64,000 nt of DNA from Pseudanabaena biceps (GCA_013361095.1 JAATWA010000001.1:1289001-1353000), one strand, 5' to 3'; numbered from the stretch's first letter, positions 26,969 through 36,438 are shown. Numbers and translations: made by a program. The notes: generated from the sequence alone by a model not told the origin.

Positions 26969-28447
26969 CTATATGTATTCACTAGAAGATTCAGCTGCGA
27001 TCGGCTGATTTTTGTGGATATCTTGATCGTAAGTAATGCCAATTTGAACTACTTTTTCTGGTTGCTTTGACGGCGATCGCTCAACACCTCTGCGCCTTTC
27101 GGAAGTTCGCATTTCACTAGTATCTTCTGTCACTACTTCATAGAGAATCGCCTGTTTATTGGCATCACTGCCGCGCCGCAATACTCGACCTAATCTTTGA
27201 ATATACTCACGAGCGGAGCCTGTACCTGATAGAAGGATCGCGATTCTGGCATCAGGTACATCGACACCTTCGTTCAAAACATGGGACGTGGCTAGGGTTT
27301 TATATTTGCCTTCTCGGAAAAATGTAAGAATTTCGTGGCGTTCCTTTACAGGGGTTTGATGGGTGAGGGCAGGAATTAGTAATTCCTGCGAAATGCGATA
27401 GACAGTGGCGTTGTCGTTGGTGAAAATTAAAATTCTCTCGTTGAAATGCTGTGCCAATAAGTCAGCGAGGATACGCAATTTTGATTCTGTGCCTAAAGAT
27501 AATTCCTTGGATTGGCGATGGGCGAGCATGGCACGGCGACCTGCTTGCGATCGCGCACTAGCTTGCACAAATCTCTGCCAACCTTCGAGACTGCCGAGGG
27601 AGATTTTGGACTCTTTGAGAAATTGATTGCGAGTTTGCATCAGCGCATCGTAGCGATCGCGTTCTTGTGTGGAAAGAGAGACTTTAATCTGGACGATTTT
27701 ATGATCGGCAAGCGCCTGTCCTGCCAAGTCTTCGGCGGATTTACGATAGACCTCTTCACCGATTAATTGTTCTAAATCATCATGCTTACCGTCACTTCGC
27801 TCAGGAGTAGCAGTTAATCCTAATCGGTAGGGCGCGATCGCATATTCGGCAATCACTCTAAAAAAATCTGTCGGTAAATGATGGCATTCATCAAAGACGA
27901 TCAAGCCGTAAAGATTGCCCAATGATTCGGCTTGAATGGCGGCGCTATCGTAGGTGGCTACTAAAATCGCTGTGCGATCGCGAGATCCGCCGCCGAGTAG
28001 TCCAATCTCTACATCAGGAAAAGCGGCTAATAAATTGGCATACCACTGATGCATCAAGTCTAGAGTCGGCACAACGATCAAGGTGCTGCGATTAGTAACT
28101 TGCATCGCTAGTTGCGCCAGATAGGTCTTGCCTGCGGCGGTCGGCAAAATGACAACTCCACGTTTGCCGACTCTCTGCCATGCAGCTAGAGCCTCGCTCT
28201 GGTGGGGATATGGCTCCATTTGACTATGGGCAATTAAATCCAGTTCTCGGTAGGCGCGGGATTTGTCTTCGATCGCAATGCCTTCTGACCGCAGGGTCAA
28301 GATCAACTCACGATAGCAATGGGCAGGAAGGCGAAACTTCTCAATGCGATCATCCCAAGTGGCATATTCAATCCATGCTTTGCCCTTGGGTGGTGGATGC
28401 AGAATAAGAGTCCCGCGATCGTAGGTGAGTTTAGGTATGCGTGGCAT
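26969..28447 (-). CDS. XPB-like DEAD/DEAH box helicase
   Basis: 492 residues, SF2 helicase. Motif I is LPTAAGKTYLAQ near 97, motif II FDECHHLP near 186, motif III LGLTATPERSDGKHDD near 210, motif V DARIAILLSGTGSAREYIQ and motif VI RLGRVLRRG near 435. An N-terminal region of about 70 residues resembles the damage-recognition-like domain of archaeal XPB. These proteins are taken to act in DNA repair or remodelling; a cellular role in cyanobacteria is not established. Encoded upstream of no other gene: rbgA lies behind it on the same strand with a 52-base gap holding a palindrome. Confidence 0.87.
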   Translation of the reverse strand: MPRIPKLTYDRGTLILHPPPKGKAWIEYATWDDRIEKFRLPAHCYRELILTLRSEGIAIEDKSRAYRELDLIAHSQMEPYPHQSEALAAWQRVGKRGVVILPTAAGKTYLAQLAMQVTNRSTLIVVPTLDLMHQWYANLLAAFPDVEIGLLGGGSRDRTAILVATYDSAAIQAESLGNLYGLIVFDECHHLPTDFFRVIAEYAIAPYRLGLTATPERSDGKHDDLEQLIGEEVYRKSAEDLAGQALADHKIVQIKVSLSTQERDRYDALMQTRNQFLKESKISLGSLEGWQRFVQASARSQAGRRAMLAHRQSKELSLGTESKLRILADLLAQHFNERILIFTNDNATVYRISQELLIPALTHQTPVKERHEILTFFREGKYKTLATSHVLNEGVDVPDARIAILLSGTGSAREYIQRLGRVLRRGSDANKQAILYEVVTEDTSEMRTSERRRGVERSPSKQPEKVVQIGITYDQDIHKNQPIAAESSSEYI

Positions 28448-28470
28448 AGGTTATCCCAGCAACAAAAAAG

Positions 28471-28503
28471 TTAAGATTGCGGCGCGGAGCGCCGCAATCT
28501 TAA
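28471..28503. repeat. Perfect palindrome overlapping the rbgA stop
   Basis: TTAAGATTGCGGCGC-GGA-mirror, 15-bp arms. The rbgA stop codon and last bases lie inside the left arm as read on the minus strand. Confidence 0.85.
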
Positions 28504-29345
28504 TTGAGATTAGGTGGCATTTCGAGAGCGATCGCTCCCAGCTTGCCTTTGCGAAAATCATATAAAATCAGCCGCGCCACTTTATCGAGATCGCCTTGAA
28601 ATTTATTTAGGGCAGCAACTTCATGGATATATTCAATACCTGAAGTGACCGTCAGGGGATCAATTTGATAACGGGCGCTGAGTTTGGCTCCTAGATTCAT
28701 TAACAAATCCACTGCCTCCGCCGCAACCAAGACGTTATCGTAGGCAGCCTGACCGATATCATCGCAAATTGCTAACTTCATTGCTGCGTCTTGATCGTAA
28801 AGCAAAGGCGGAATTACCCCAGGCGTATCGAGTAACTCGATCTCATCGGAAATCCTGATCCAGCGCAATTGTCGAGTCACCCCCGGTTTATTGGCACTTG
28901 CCACCACTTTTTTCTTGAGCAGTCGATTAATCAACGCTGACTTGCCCACATTTGGAAATCCTACTACCACGGCTCTAACTGGTCTAGGCAACATTCCACG
29001 ACCGCGCCGCCGTTCATTTACTTTCTCCCCTGCGACTTGCGCCGCCTTGAGCAGATCGATCATCCCCTTGCCCGCTTGGGCATCGGTAAAATATGCCATA
29101 CGATCATGGTCGATAAACCAGCGCATCCACTGAGTTTTAACGGGCGTAGAGATGGCATCAATGCGATTGCAAACTAAAATATGCGACTTTCCCTCCACCC
29201 ATTTTTCGATTTTGGGGTGTTTACTAGACATCAAAATACGCGAGTCGCGTACTTCAATGACCACATCAACCAATTTTAGATTTTCTAATAATTGCTTTTC
29301 AGCTTTGGCGATATGACCTGGATACCACTGAATTGGGCTTGCCAT
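28500..29345 (-). CDS. rbgA: Ribosome biogenesis GTPase RbgA/YlqF
   Basis: 281 residues. The GTPase motifs are circularly permuted as in YlqF/RbgA: G4 (VCNRIDA) near 59 comes before G1 (VVVGFPNVGKSALI) near 126 and G3 (LLDTPGVIPP) near 173. The N-terminus ASPIQWYPGHIAKAEKQL is the family signature. It assists late assembly of the 50S subunit. The C-terminal RNA-binding helical domain is present. Confidence 0.95.
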   Translation of the reverse strand: MASPIQWYPGHIAKAEKQLLENLKLVDVVIEVRDSRILMSSKHPKIEKWVEGKSHILVCNRIDAISTPVKTQWMRWFIDHDRMAYFTDAQAGKGMIDLLKAAQVAGEKVNERRRGRGMLPRPVRAVVVGFPNVGKSALINRLLKKKVVASANKPGVTRQLRWIRISDEIELLDTPGVIPPLLYDQDAAMKLAICDDIGQAAYDNVLVAAEAVDLLMNLGAKLSARYQIDPLTVTSGIEYIHEVAALNKFQGDLDKVARLILYDFRKGKLGAIALEMPPNLN

Positions 29346-29393
29346 AGGAAATAATAATGAGGGAAAGTATTCTTAAAAGCTGCGCCGTAAGAT

Positions 29394-29448
29394 AAAAACC
29401 AGATTTTTGGTGGCGCGGCTTTGCCGCGCCACCAAAAATCTGGTTTTT
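29394..29448. repeat. Perfect palindrome, 26-bp arms
   Basis: AAAAACCAGATTTTTGGTGG, core CGCGGC-TTT-GCCGCG. With the next palindrome it fills the 302-base divergent rbgA-psb32 space. Confidence 0.85.
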
Positions 29449-29513
29449 TATTAAATTGCAGAACCCTAACTATAGCTTTAGTCACTTCCAAAAAGCGAAA
29501 GGCGACGAGAAGC

Positions 29514-29564
29514 ACGCCAAGAAGTAGAGGGCGCGGCAAAGCAGCGCCCTCTACTTCTTGGCGT
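29514..29564. repeat. Palindrome, 21-bp arms
   Basis: ACGCCAAGAAGTAGAGGGCGC arms around GGCAAAGCA. The following TTTAATGTCTATTTTTAGAC then TGGTAAGGGAGTA recurs at 61173-61203. Confidence 0.8.
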
Positions 29565-29647
29565 TTAATGTCTATTTTTAGACTGGTAAGGGAGTATACT
29601 ATTGACAAGATATTAAGAAATATTAAGATAAACCTTTAATAAAAATC

Positions 29648-30484
29648 ATGACTAAACCTACCCTAAATACTTTAGTCCAGCGATTAGGAATAATTGCGAT
29701 CGCCATATTTCTACCGATCACAACCATATTCGCGATCGCCTTTACGCAGATACCTGCGGCTTATGCCTTTGACGCACCAGAGTTACTGCCAGAAACCTAC
29801 TCCAATGTGATCGATTTAGGAAAGTTTTTGAATGAAGCGGAAGAATTAGCCCTCGATCAAAAATTAACAAAGTTTGAAGATCGCACAGGTTGGAAACTCA
29901 GAGTATTGACTCAAGTTGACCGCACCCCTGGACGAGCTGTTAAGGAGTTTTGGGGACTAGACGAGCGCAGTGTGATGTTAGTTGCCGACTCTCGTGGGCG
30001 CAACTTGTTAAACTTCAGCGTTGGTGATGGTGTGTATCCATTACTATCGCGCAGTTTTTGGATTGAGCTGCAATCTCGCTATGGCAATCAATTTTATGTG
30101 CGTGAGCAGGGCTATGACCAATCCATCTTGTCGGCGATCGATGCGATCGCCACTTGTCTAGATCAAGATGGCTGTGCGGTTGTCCCCGGAATACCTCAAG
30201 AGCAGTGGATTTTGACCTTGATTACCTCGATTGTGGGCGGCATTATCTTTGGGTTTGCAGGGCATCCTCGTAAAGATGGTGAAATCTTTGCTTGGAAGTG
30301 GGCGTTGATTTTTACACCACTCTGGGGAATGTTGTTTATTTCCTTCGGTTTGGGACCAGTTGTAACTCGCACCAGTGAATGGGTTCCGATTGTTCGCAAT
30401 GTGGCGGGGTTTGTCGGTGGAGCCGTGATTGCTTATTTGATCCCTTCGCCAAAGCGAGTTACACCCACACCAGAAGCTCGTTAG
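29648..30484 (+). CDS. psb32: TPM-domain photosystem II repair protein (Psb32-like)
   Basis: 278 residues. Signal peptide or anchor ending IPAAYAFDAP near residue 38, so the N-terminal domain is lumenal or periplasmic. The TPM (TLP18.3) domain has VIDLGKFLNEAEELALDQKL, RTGWKLRVLTQVDRTPGRAV, KEFWGLDERSVMLVAD and GDGVYPLL near 45-160. Two or three C-terminal membrane helices (185-265) include a conserved GIIFGFAGHP. Cyanobacterial Psb32 protects and speeds repair of photosystem II; the plant homologue is TLP18.3. Assignment rests on domain order and the cyanobacterial context. Confidence 0.82.
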   Translation: MTKPTLNTLVQRLGIIAIAIFLPITTIFAIAFTQIPAAYAFDAPELLPETYSNVIDLGKFLNEAEELALDQKLTKFEDRTGWKLRVLTQVDRTPGRAVKEFWGLDERSVMLVADSRGRNLLNFSVGDGVYPLLSRSFWIELQSRYGNQFYVREQGYDQSILSAIDAIATCLDQDGCAVVPGIPQEQWILTLITSIVGGIIFGFAGHPRKDGEIFAWKWALIFTPLWGMLFISFGLGPVVTRTSEWVPIVRNVAGFVGGAVIAYLIPSPKRVTPTPEAR

Positions 30485-30485
30485 T

Positions 30486-30538
30486 CTCACAAAAAATTTA
30501 AAAGCGTTGCTTCGCAACGCTTTTAAATTTTTTGTGAG
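30486..30538. repeat. Perfect palindrome, 25-bp arms
   Basis: CTCACAAAAAATTTAAAAGC, core GTTGC-TTC-GCAAC. One base after the psb32 stop; T-rich right arm suggests a terminator. Confidence 0.85.
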
Positions 30539-30677
30539 TTTTGGTTTGGGGGGCAAAGCGCTGCGGCTTTTGTCTTGGATATGGCAAGCACTGTATGATG
30601 CAATAGAAAACCAATTTCAGTAGATGCAGCGCCTATGGCAATTCACATACTGAAATTAAAATTGCTTTTAAGAAAAT

Positions 30678-32051
30678 ATGCTGCTACAGGGACAAAAAAT
30701 TACGCTCACTATCGATGATCTCGCAGATAGTGGCGATGGAGTTGGACGCTATGAAAACATAGCCATTTTTGTCCCTAACAGCGTTCCAGGCGATCGCCTC
30801 GCCGTGAAGTTAGAGTTTGTCAAAAAGAACTTTGCTACCGCCAGTATTGAAAAGATTCTCACACCATCTAGCGATCGCATTCGTCCCAGTTGCATCGTTG
30901 CTGACAAATGTGGAGGCTGCCAGTGGCAATCCGTCAGCTACGCCGCTCAGTTGCGAACCAAGCAAAATATTGTCCTGCAAGCATTACAGAGAATTGGTGG
31001 ATTTTCGGAAGAAATGCTCGAAGAGCTAATGTCACCAATTGTGGGCGCGGCGGATAGCTTGCACTATCGCAATAAAGTTACTTATCCCCTAGCAACGGGA
31101 CGCGATGGTAACCTCAAGGCAGGTTATTACCAAAAGGGAAGTCATAAAATCGTCAATCTCAATCAATGCCCCGCCCAAGACGAACGGCTTGACCCAATGC
31201 TTGCCGAACTGAAGATGGATATCCATAATCAATGCTGGGAAATCTATGATGAGAACAACCACACAGGACTGTTGCGCCATTTAGGGCTTCGCATTGGGCG
31301 ATCGACAGGAGAAATCTTAATCACACTGGTCACAAGGGATTGGGATGTACCAAATTTAATGGTATTTGCTCAGACTTGGCTAGAACGCTATGACAAAGTT
31401 GTAGGCGTAATTCTTAACTGTAATCCTGATAAAACCAATGCCATTTTTGGGCGCGAAACGCGCTGTATCGCGGGCAAAGATTATTTATTAGAAAGATTTG
31501 CGGGATTAACTTTCCGCTTGCGTGGCGATACTTTCTTTCAGGTTTACACTGAGCAAGCAGAGAAGATGCTCAATCTCATTGAAGCGGAACTCGAACTCGA
31601 AGGAACGGAAATTCTTTTAGATGCTTACGCTGGAATTGGCACGATCGCGTTGCCATTAGCAGAGCAGGTCAAACAGGCGATCGCGATCGAAATCCAACCA
31701 CAGGCAACCGCACAGGGTAAGCTCAACGCCGAACTCAATGGCATTGATAATGTGGTTTTCCATACAGGAAAAGTGGAAGAGCTAATCAGTACGCTCAATC
31801 TGAAACCTGATATCGTCATTCTCGATCCGCCGCGCAAAGGTTGTGAGCCTGAAGTAATTAAATATTTACGAGAAAATCCTCCCGATCGCCTTGTCTATGT
31901 CAGTTGTAATCCTGCCACGCAGGCGAGGGATCTCAAGCTTTTATGTGAGGGATCGCTCTATGAGTTGACTCGGATTCAGCCGATTGACTTTTTTCCGCAA
32001 ACTTCCCATGTTGAGGCGATCGCCTTTCTCAAAGTTAAGCATCGCTCTTAA
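30678..32051 (+). CDS. rlmD: 23S rRNA (uracil-5-)-methyltransferase RlmD
   Basis: 457 residues. N-terminal TRAM domain (ITLTIDDLADSGDGVGRYEN), then a [4Fe-4S] cluster motif CIVADKCGGCQWQ near 73. The Rossmann methyltransferase core has LLDAYAGIGTIALPLAEQ near 313, the motif DPPRKGCEPEV near 383 and the catalytic cysteine in YVSCNPATQARDL near 411. It methylates a uracil at C5 in 23S rRNA (U1939 in E. coli, possibly also U747). Confidence 0.92.
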   Translation: MLLQGQKITLTIDDLADSGDGVGRYENIAIFVPNSVPGDRLAVKLEFVKKNFATASIEKILTPSSDRIRPSCIVADKCGGCQWQSVSYAAQLRTKQNIVLQALQRIGGFSEEMLEELMSPIVGAADSLHYRNKVTYPLATGRDGNLKAGYYQKGSHKIVNLNQCPAQDERLDPMLAELKMDIHNQCWEIYDENNHTGLLRHLGLRIGRSTGEILITLVTRDWDVPNLMVFAQTWLERYDKVVGVILNCNPDKTNAIFGRETRCIAGKDYLLERFAGLTFRLRGDTFFQVYTEQAEKMLNLIEAELELEGTEILLDAYAGIGTIALPLAEQVKQAIAIEIQPQATAQGKLNAELNGIDNVVFHTGKVEELISTLNLKPDIVILDPPRKGCEPEVIKYLRENPPDRLVYVSCNPATQARDLKLLCEGSLYELTRIQPIDFFPQTSHVEAIAFLKVKHRS

Positions 32052-32055
32052 AACC

Positions 32056-32096
32056 AAAAAACGAGTTGCGGCGCGAAGCGCCGCAACTCGTTTTTT
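32056..32096. repeat. Palindrome with T tract, likely terminator
   Basis: AAAAAACGAGTTGCGGCGC-GAA-mirror, 19-bp arms ending in TTTTTTT, four bases after the rlmD stop. Confidence 0.85.
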
Positions 32097-32136
32097 TCGG
32101 GTTGAAATATAAGAAAGTCAATAATTAATATCCATC

Positions 32137-33189
32137 ATGAAATATAACAAACTTGGTTCTAGCGATCTTTTAGTATCAGAAATCTGCTTAGGGACGATGA
32201 CCTACGGTCAGCAAAACACGATCGCTGAGGCACATCAGCAGTTAGATTACGCTCTAGAGCGCGGAATTAACTTTATTGACACGGCGGAAATGTATCCTGT
32301 GCCGCCCAAGGCTGAGACTCAAGGCGATACCGAAGAATATATTGGTGCTTGGCTTGCCCAGCCTCAGATCAAGCAAAAGCGCCATGAGTTAATTATTGCC
32401 ACCAAAATTATTGGTACAGGTCGTAATTACAAATGGGTACGTGACGATGAGATCGCGGCTTTAAGTCGCAAAAATATTTTGCAAGCCGTCGATGATAGCC
32501 TCAAACGTTTGCAAACCGATTACATCGATCTTTATCAAATTCACTGGCCAGATCGCAATGTGCCGATGTTTGGACAGGTTGGTTTTGATCCCAGTAAAGA
32601 GCGTCCGATGATGGAAATTTTTGAGCAATTATCAACCTTTGACGAATTAATCAAAGCTGGCAAGATCCGCCACTTGGGCTTAAGTAATGAGACAGCTTGG
32701 GGTGTTTGTGAATTTAGTCACCAAGCTAAAGCTGGTAGCTTTCCCCGCGTTATCGCCATTCAAAATGCTTACAATCTCCTCAATCGTATTTTTGACAGAG
32801 ATCTCGCTGAAGCTTGTTATCGCGAAAACGTAGGTTTACTTGCTTATAGTCCCCTTGCTTTTGGTTTTTTATCAGGCAAATATGCAGATAAAACCCCAGA
32901 TAACAGTCGGTTTGGGCTTTTTCCTAGTTTTGGTCAGCGCTACTCGAAGGCAAATGTCAAGGCGGCAACTGCGGAATATGTGGCGATCGCCCAAAAATAT
33001 GATTTATCGCCCACCCATTTAGCGTTAGCATTTGTGCGTACGAAATGGTTTGTTGCCAGTACAATTATTGGCGCGACCACGATGGAACAACTCAAAGAAA
33101 ATATCGACAGTGTAGATATTCTGCTAGATGCAGAAATTTTGACAGAAGTAGATCAAGTCCATTTGCGGTATTTTAATCCTGCGCCTTAA
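32137..33189 (+). CDS. Aldo/keto reductase (Tas-like)
   Basis: 350 residues. Catalytic tetrad positions of the AKR fold: Asp and Tyr in NFIDTAEMYP near 48, Lys in IIATKI near 86 and His in YQIHWPDRN near 129. The long insert after MYPVPPKAETQGDTEE is typical of the Tas subfamily. An NADPH-dependent oxidoreductase on carbonyl compounds; physiological substrate unknown. It ends 12 bases before the next gene, so they may be cotranscribed. Confidence 0.9.
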   Translation: MKYNKLGSSDLLVSEICLGTMTYGQQNTIAEAHQQLDYALERGINFIDTAEMYPVPPKAETQGDTEEYIGAWLAQPQIKQKRHELIIATKIIGTGRNYKWVRDDEIAALSRKNILQAVDDSLKRLQTDYIDLYQIHWPDRNVPMFGQVGFDPSKERPMMEIFEQLSTFDELIKAGKIRHLGLSNETAWGVCEFSHQAKAGSFPRVIAIQNAYNLLNRIFDRDLAEACYRENVGLLAYSPLAFGFLSGKYADKTPDNSRFGLFPSFGQRYSKANVKAATAEYVAIAQKYDLSPTHLALAFVRTKWFVASTIIGATTMEQLKENIDSVDILLDAEILTEVDQVHLRYFNPAP

Positions 33190-33201
33190 CTGATTAGCAC
33201 C

Positions 33202-35007
33202 ATGAAAACGATATTGCGTCCGCTAACTTTTTTACTTGCCGCTAGTTGCCAAATCTTAATTGCCGACAATGCCCCCGCCGTCACCATTGCCGACAATGGC
33301 GGTGTAATTCAGCTAAATGGACAGACTTGGTCTGGGCGCTGGCTCAGAAAAGTAGAACAAGGTGAGCAGCGCTTATATGTTCAAGAAGATTGGTTGACGG
33401 GAGGCTTGGGAGTACAGTTATTAGACTCCGACAAAGCCGATCGCCAAAGATTGCGCTGGTTTTCTAGTCCCATATTTTCCCAAGTTGCCTTTGATAACAC
33501 AGGACGCTTCCGTTATCTCGATCTCAAACCCTTTGCTGACCAGTGGCGCACCGAGATTTCTGGAAATAACCTCAATATCTATACTCCCGATGCCACGATG
33601 CAGTCCGTAAGGCGCAGCAAACAATCTTGGGGCGATCGCGTAGTTATTGATCTTAGTCGCCGCACCCCTTGGCGGATATCCCAACAGGGCAATGTGATTA
33701 ATGTAATTGTCTCCGCCGAGGCTGCGGCAAATCTTGCCACAAGTGCCGATGCGATCGCGGGCAATATTATTAAATCTGTAACCTTGCAACCGCAGGGCAA
33801 ACTAACTCAAGTTCAGATTCAAACCAATGCGGCGGTTATTCCTGTTACGGAAATGCTGAGCAGTCCATCGCCGCGCCTCGTAATTGACATTCGCCGTGAC
33901 TATACCCCGCCAAATTTAACCGTGCAGTGGGCGGATGGCTTAAAGAAAATTGATCGCATTGTCGAAATTCCTACTCCCCAAAAAACTGCCAAAGATCCTA
34001 AAACTATTAAGTTTGCGGTAACGGCATTAGAAGTCGATCTCAAATCTCCACGTCTAAAATTGCGCCCAATTTGGAGTAATCCCAATAACTCCCCTGAAGG
34101 TATGCTCGGATTGACCACCGTGCCGCAGATGGTAGAAGATGCAAAGGCAGTAGGCGCAATCAACGCAGGATTTTTTAATCGCATTCGCCGCTTACCCGTT
34201 GGCGCAATCCGTGAAGGCAATCGCTGGCTATCGGGAACAGCCCTAGTCAGAGGTGCGATCGCTTGGAATGAAAATGGTGATACTTTAATTGACCGCCTTA
34301 ACTTTTCTGAAGAAATCACCACAGGCAATCAGGTAAAAATCAACCTCACCAATCTCAATAGCGGCTATGTCCAAAAGGGAATTGCCCGTTATACCTCCAC
34401 TTGGGGTGGCAACTACTCACCAATAACAGAGAATGAACTTCTAGTCGTGGTGCGTGGCGATCGCGTGGTAGCTCAATATAAAGGTGGTGCAGTCAACGTT
34501 GGTCAGATCGCTATTCCCAATGATGGCTATGTATTAGTCGCCAGACAAACGCCTGAAGCCGTAACCCAGCTTCCCGTTGGTATGACTTTACGCGGTCGCC
34601 AAGCCTTTATCCCTGATCGATTTGCGAGTTTTCCTAACCTTATCGGTGCAGGCCCCTTGTTACTAAAAAACAGCGCTCTGGTTCTCAATGGCAAGATCGA
34701 GAACTTTCAAGCGGGGTTTGATACTCAGGCTGCCGATCGCAGTGCGATCGCGACTACTAAAGACAAAGGCAAGTTACTGTTAGCCACAGTTCAAGCCGTA
34801 ACTGGCGGCGTTGCACCAAATCTTTTACAAACCGCCGAAGTTTTAAAGAAGCTGGGTGCAGTGGATGCCCTCAATCTTGACGGTGGTAGTTCTTCAACTT
34901 TATTTTTAGGTGGCAATGTTCTCAATCGCGATGTGACTAAGCTTGCGCCAGTTCACAATGCGATCGCTATTTTTATCACCCCACCACCCACCAAACCACA
35001 GTTTTAG
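33202..35007 (+). CDS. Secreted phosphodiester glycosidase family protein (NAGPA/DUF2233)
   Basis: 601 residues. An N-terminal signal peptide precedes ADNAPAV. Residues 30-230 contain AMIN-like beta sequence (WGDRVVIDLSRRTPW and RLVIDIRRDYTPP). The C-terminal NAGPA domain has GAINAGFFNRIRRLPVGAI near 317, GAGPLLL near 483 and the DALNLDGGSSSTLF signature near 554. Homologues remove or rearrange sugar-phosphodiester links, for example uncovering mannose phosphate; bacterial substrates are likely cell-wall or exopolysaccharide glycans. The stop codon lies inside the first of four palindromes. Confidence 0.85.
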   Translation: MKTILRPLTFLLAASCQILIADNAPAVTIADNGGVIQLNGQTWSGRWLRKVEQGEQRLYVQEDWLTGGLGVQLLDSDKADRQRLRWFSSPIFSQVAFDNTGRFRYLDLKPFADQWRTEISGNNLNIYTPDATMQSVRRSKQSWGDRVVIDLSRRTPWRISQQGNVINVIVSAEAAANLATSADAIAGNIIKSVTLQPQGKLTQVQIQTNAAVIPVTEMLSSPSPRLVIDIRRDYTPPNLTVQWADGLKKIDRIVEIPTPQKTAKDPKTIKFAVTALEVDLKSPRLKLRPIWSNPNNSPEGMLGLTTVPQMVEDAKAVGAINAGFFNRIRRLPVGAIREGNRWLSGTALVRGAIAWNENGDTLIDRLNFSEEITTGNQVKINLTNLNSGYVQKGIARYTSTWGGNYSPITENELLVVVRGDRVVAQYKGGAVNVGQIAIPNDGYVLVARQTPEAVTQLPVGMTLRGRQAFIPDRFASFPNLIGAGPLLLKNSALVLNGKIENFQAGFDTQAADRSAIATTKDKGKLLLATVQAVTGGVAPNLLQTAEVLKKLGAVDALNLDGGSSSTLFLGGNVLNRDVTKLAPVHNAIAIFITPPPTKPQF

Positions 35008-35033
35008 TAAAGCACGAAGCGCTTTACTAAAAC
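35001..35033. repeat. Palindrome overlapping a stop codon
   Basis: GTTTTAGTAAAGC and GCTTTACTAAAAC around ACGAAGC. The glycosidase stop TAG is in the left arm. Confidence 0.8.
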
Positions 35034-35034
35034 C

Positions 35035-35077
35035 CAAAAGAATAAGGGCGGCGCTTCGCGCCGCCCTTATTCTTTTG
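35035..35077. repeat. Perfect palindrome, 20-bp arms
   Basis: CAAAAGAATAAGGGCGGCGC-TTC-mirror, directly after the previous one. Confidence 0.85.
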
Positions 35078-35083
35078 AGTTTC

Positions 35084-35151
35084 GATAAATTGCTAGAGGC
35101 TTCGGCTCCGCTCAGCCAGCAATTTATCGATGGCTGAGCGGAGCCGAAGCC
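35084..35151. repeat. Two interleaved, mutually exclusive hairpins
   Basis: Hairpin A pairs GATAAATTGCT (35084-35094) with AGCAATTTATC (35118-35128). Hairpin B pairs GGCTTCGGCTCCGCTCAGCC (from 35098) with its complement ending at 35151. The left arm of B lies in the loop of A and the right arm of A lies in the loop of B, so only one can form at a time. Confidence 0.75.
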
Positions 35152-35153
35152 AA

Positions 35154-35186
35154 AAAAATCGTCGGCGCATTGCGCCGACGATTTTT
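35154..35186. repeat. Perfect palindrome, 15-bp arms
   Basis: AAAAATCGTCGGCGC-ATT-mirror, three bases before the acsF stop; probable acsF terminator on the minus strand. Confidence 0.85.
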
Positions 35187-35189
35187 GGG

Positions 35190-36266
35190 TTATAAAACTA
35201 CGTTTTTAGGAGTAGGAATAGAGGGCTGGAGATACATAGTCAAGAACTGCAAACCATTGTTAGCCAAGTGAGGCAACTTCTGTACCTTCTTCAACCATTC
35301 AGGAGCATTAGAGTTATCGATCTTCACCAGCTTGGCGTTGTTTTCTTCGCACTTCTTCAAGCAATCCCAGAACTTAGGATTTTCTAGATCGAGAATCACA
35401 GGGAAAGCCTTTGCTGCGTCACGATTGGTTTCACGCAATACTTCTTCAACATACTTGCGAGTATCCATACCAATGGACTCATAAAACTCATTACGAACGC
35501 AAATATCGTTGAGATACATGGTGGCAAATACCGACAGCAAGAAGAACTTGCTCCAGAGATTTGCTCTCAAACCATTAATATTCTTCTTGTCGCTACGGAG
35601 CAGCAAGCTACAAAAATCACCATGACGGCTTTCATCTTGGCACCAATTTTCAAAGAATTTGAAGATTGGGTAAATCCGATATTCTGGATGGGTAAGGAAA
35701 TGTTGGTGAATCTTGATATAGCGCCAGTAACCAATTTTTTCAGATAAATAGGTAGCGTAAAAGATAAACTTTGGCGCGAAGTAGACGTACTTCTTAGTTT
35801 TAGAAAGAGTAGACAAGTCAAGCTGTAGATCAAAGTCAGGCATCGCCTTATTTAAAAAACCAGCATGGCGAGCTTCATCACGACTCATCAGGCTAAAAAT
35901 TTCTGCCATCAAAGGATTCTTATCTTTGATCTTGACGGCAATTTCTTTGTAAAGCAAAAACCCAGAAAATTCAGATGTGCAGGAGCCTTCTAGAAATACA
36001 CGGAAATGCTCTCTTACTTTGGGGTCAATGTGATCCCAAGATTGGTTGAAATCAGCAGTACGGACAAAGTGGCGGCGGTTATAGTCAAATTTGAACTCCT
36101 CAAGGATTGCTTCATAATCTTCTTTAAGATCAAAGATATCCATGTTTGCCATCGCTTCAAAGTCAGTGGTGTAGAAGCGTGGGGTCAAGATGCTGTCACG
36201 TCGGCCAGTCCCGTTAACCTTTTGGTTTGACTGGCTTACATCGGGTTTAGAAGGAGTAGCTACCAT
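35190..36266 (-). CDS. acsF: Magnesium-protoporphyrin IX monomethyl ester (oxidative) cyclase
   Basis: 358 residues, the usual length. Ferritin-like diiron protein: LEGSCTSEFSGFLLYKEIA (first iron ligand glutamates), MSRDEARHAGFLNKAMPDF near 127 and WCQDESRHGDFCSLL near 213, giving the ExxH pairs. It uses oxygen to form the isocyclic ring E of chlorophyll from Mg-protoporphyrin monomethyl ester. Its accessory protein gene ycf54 is at 11566. Single gene; a palindrome sits behind it and 280 bases with two palindromes lie upstream. Confidence 0.96.
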   Translation of the reverse strand: MVATPSKPDVSQSNQKVNGTGRRDSILTPRFYTTDFEAMANMDIFDLKEDYEAILEEFKFDYNRRHFVRTADFNQSWDHIDPKVREHFRVFLEGSCTSEFSGFLLYKEIAVKIKDKNPLMAEIFSLMSRDEARHAGFLNKAMPDFDLQLDLSTLSKTKKYVYFAPKFIFYATYLSEKIGYWRYIKIHQHFLTHPEYRIYPIFKFFENWCQDESRHGDFCSLLLRSDKKNINGLRANLWSKFFLLSVFATMYLNDICVRNEFYESIGMDTRKYVEEVLRETNRDAAKAFPVILDLENPKFWDCLKKCEENNAKLVKIDNSNAPEWLKKVQKLPHLANNGLQFLTMYLQPSIPTPKNVVL

Positions 36267-36401
36267 AGTCTTTGTGCTGTGTTCTCTGATGATATATCTG
36301 TTCTAAATGCCTATTTTACGACCAGTGTCTATTTTATGGGGAGATATAGGCTCAAAATGCTTGTTAAGAAGCATTAAGCAAGAATCAATTAATTACCAAA
36401 C

Positions 36402-36438
36402 ATAAAAGAGGGCGGCGTGAAACGCCGCCCTCTTTTAT
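36402..36438. repeat. Perfect palindrome, 17-bp arms
   Basis: ATAAAAGAGGGCGGCGT-GAA-mirror, in the acsF upstream region. Confidence 0.85.

Noticed and set aside
33900..34328. 142-residue minus-strand frame in the glycosidase gene
   Set aside because: Antisense to conserved coding sequence and without recognisable features.
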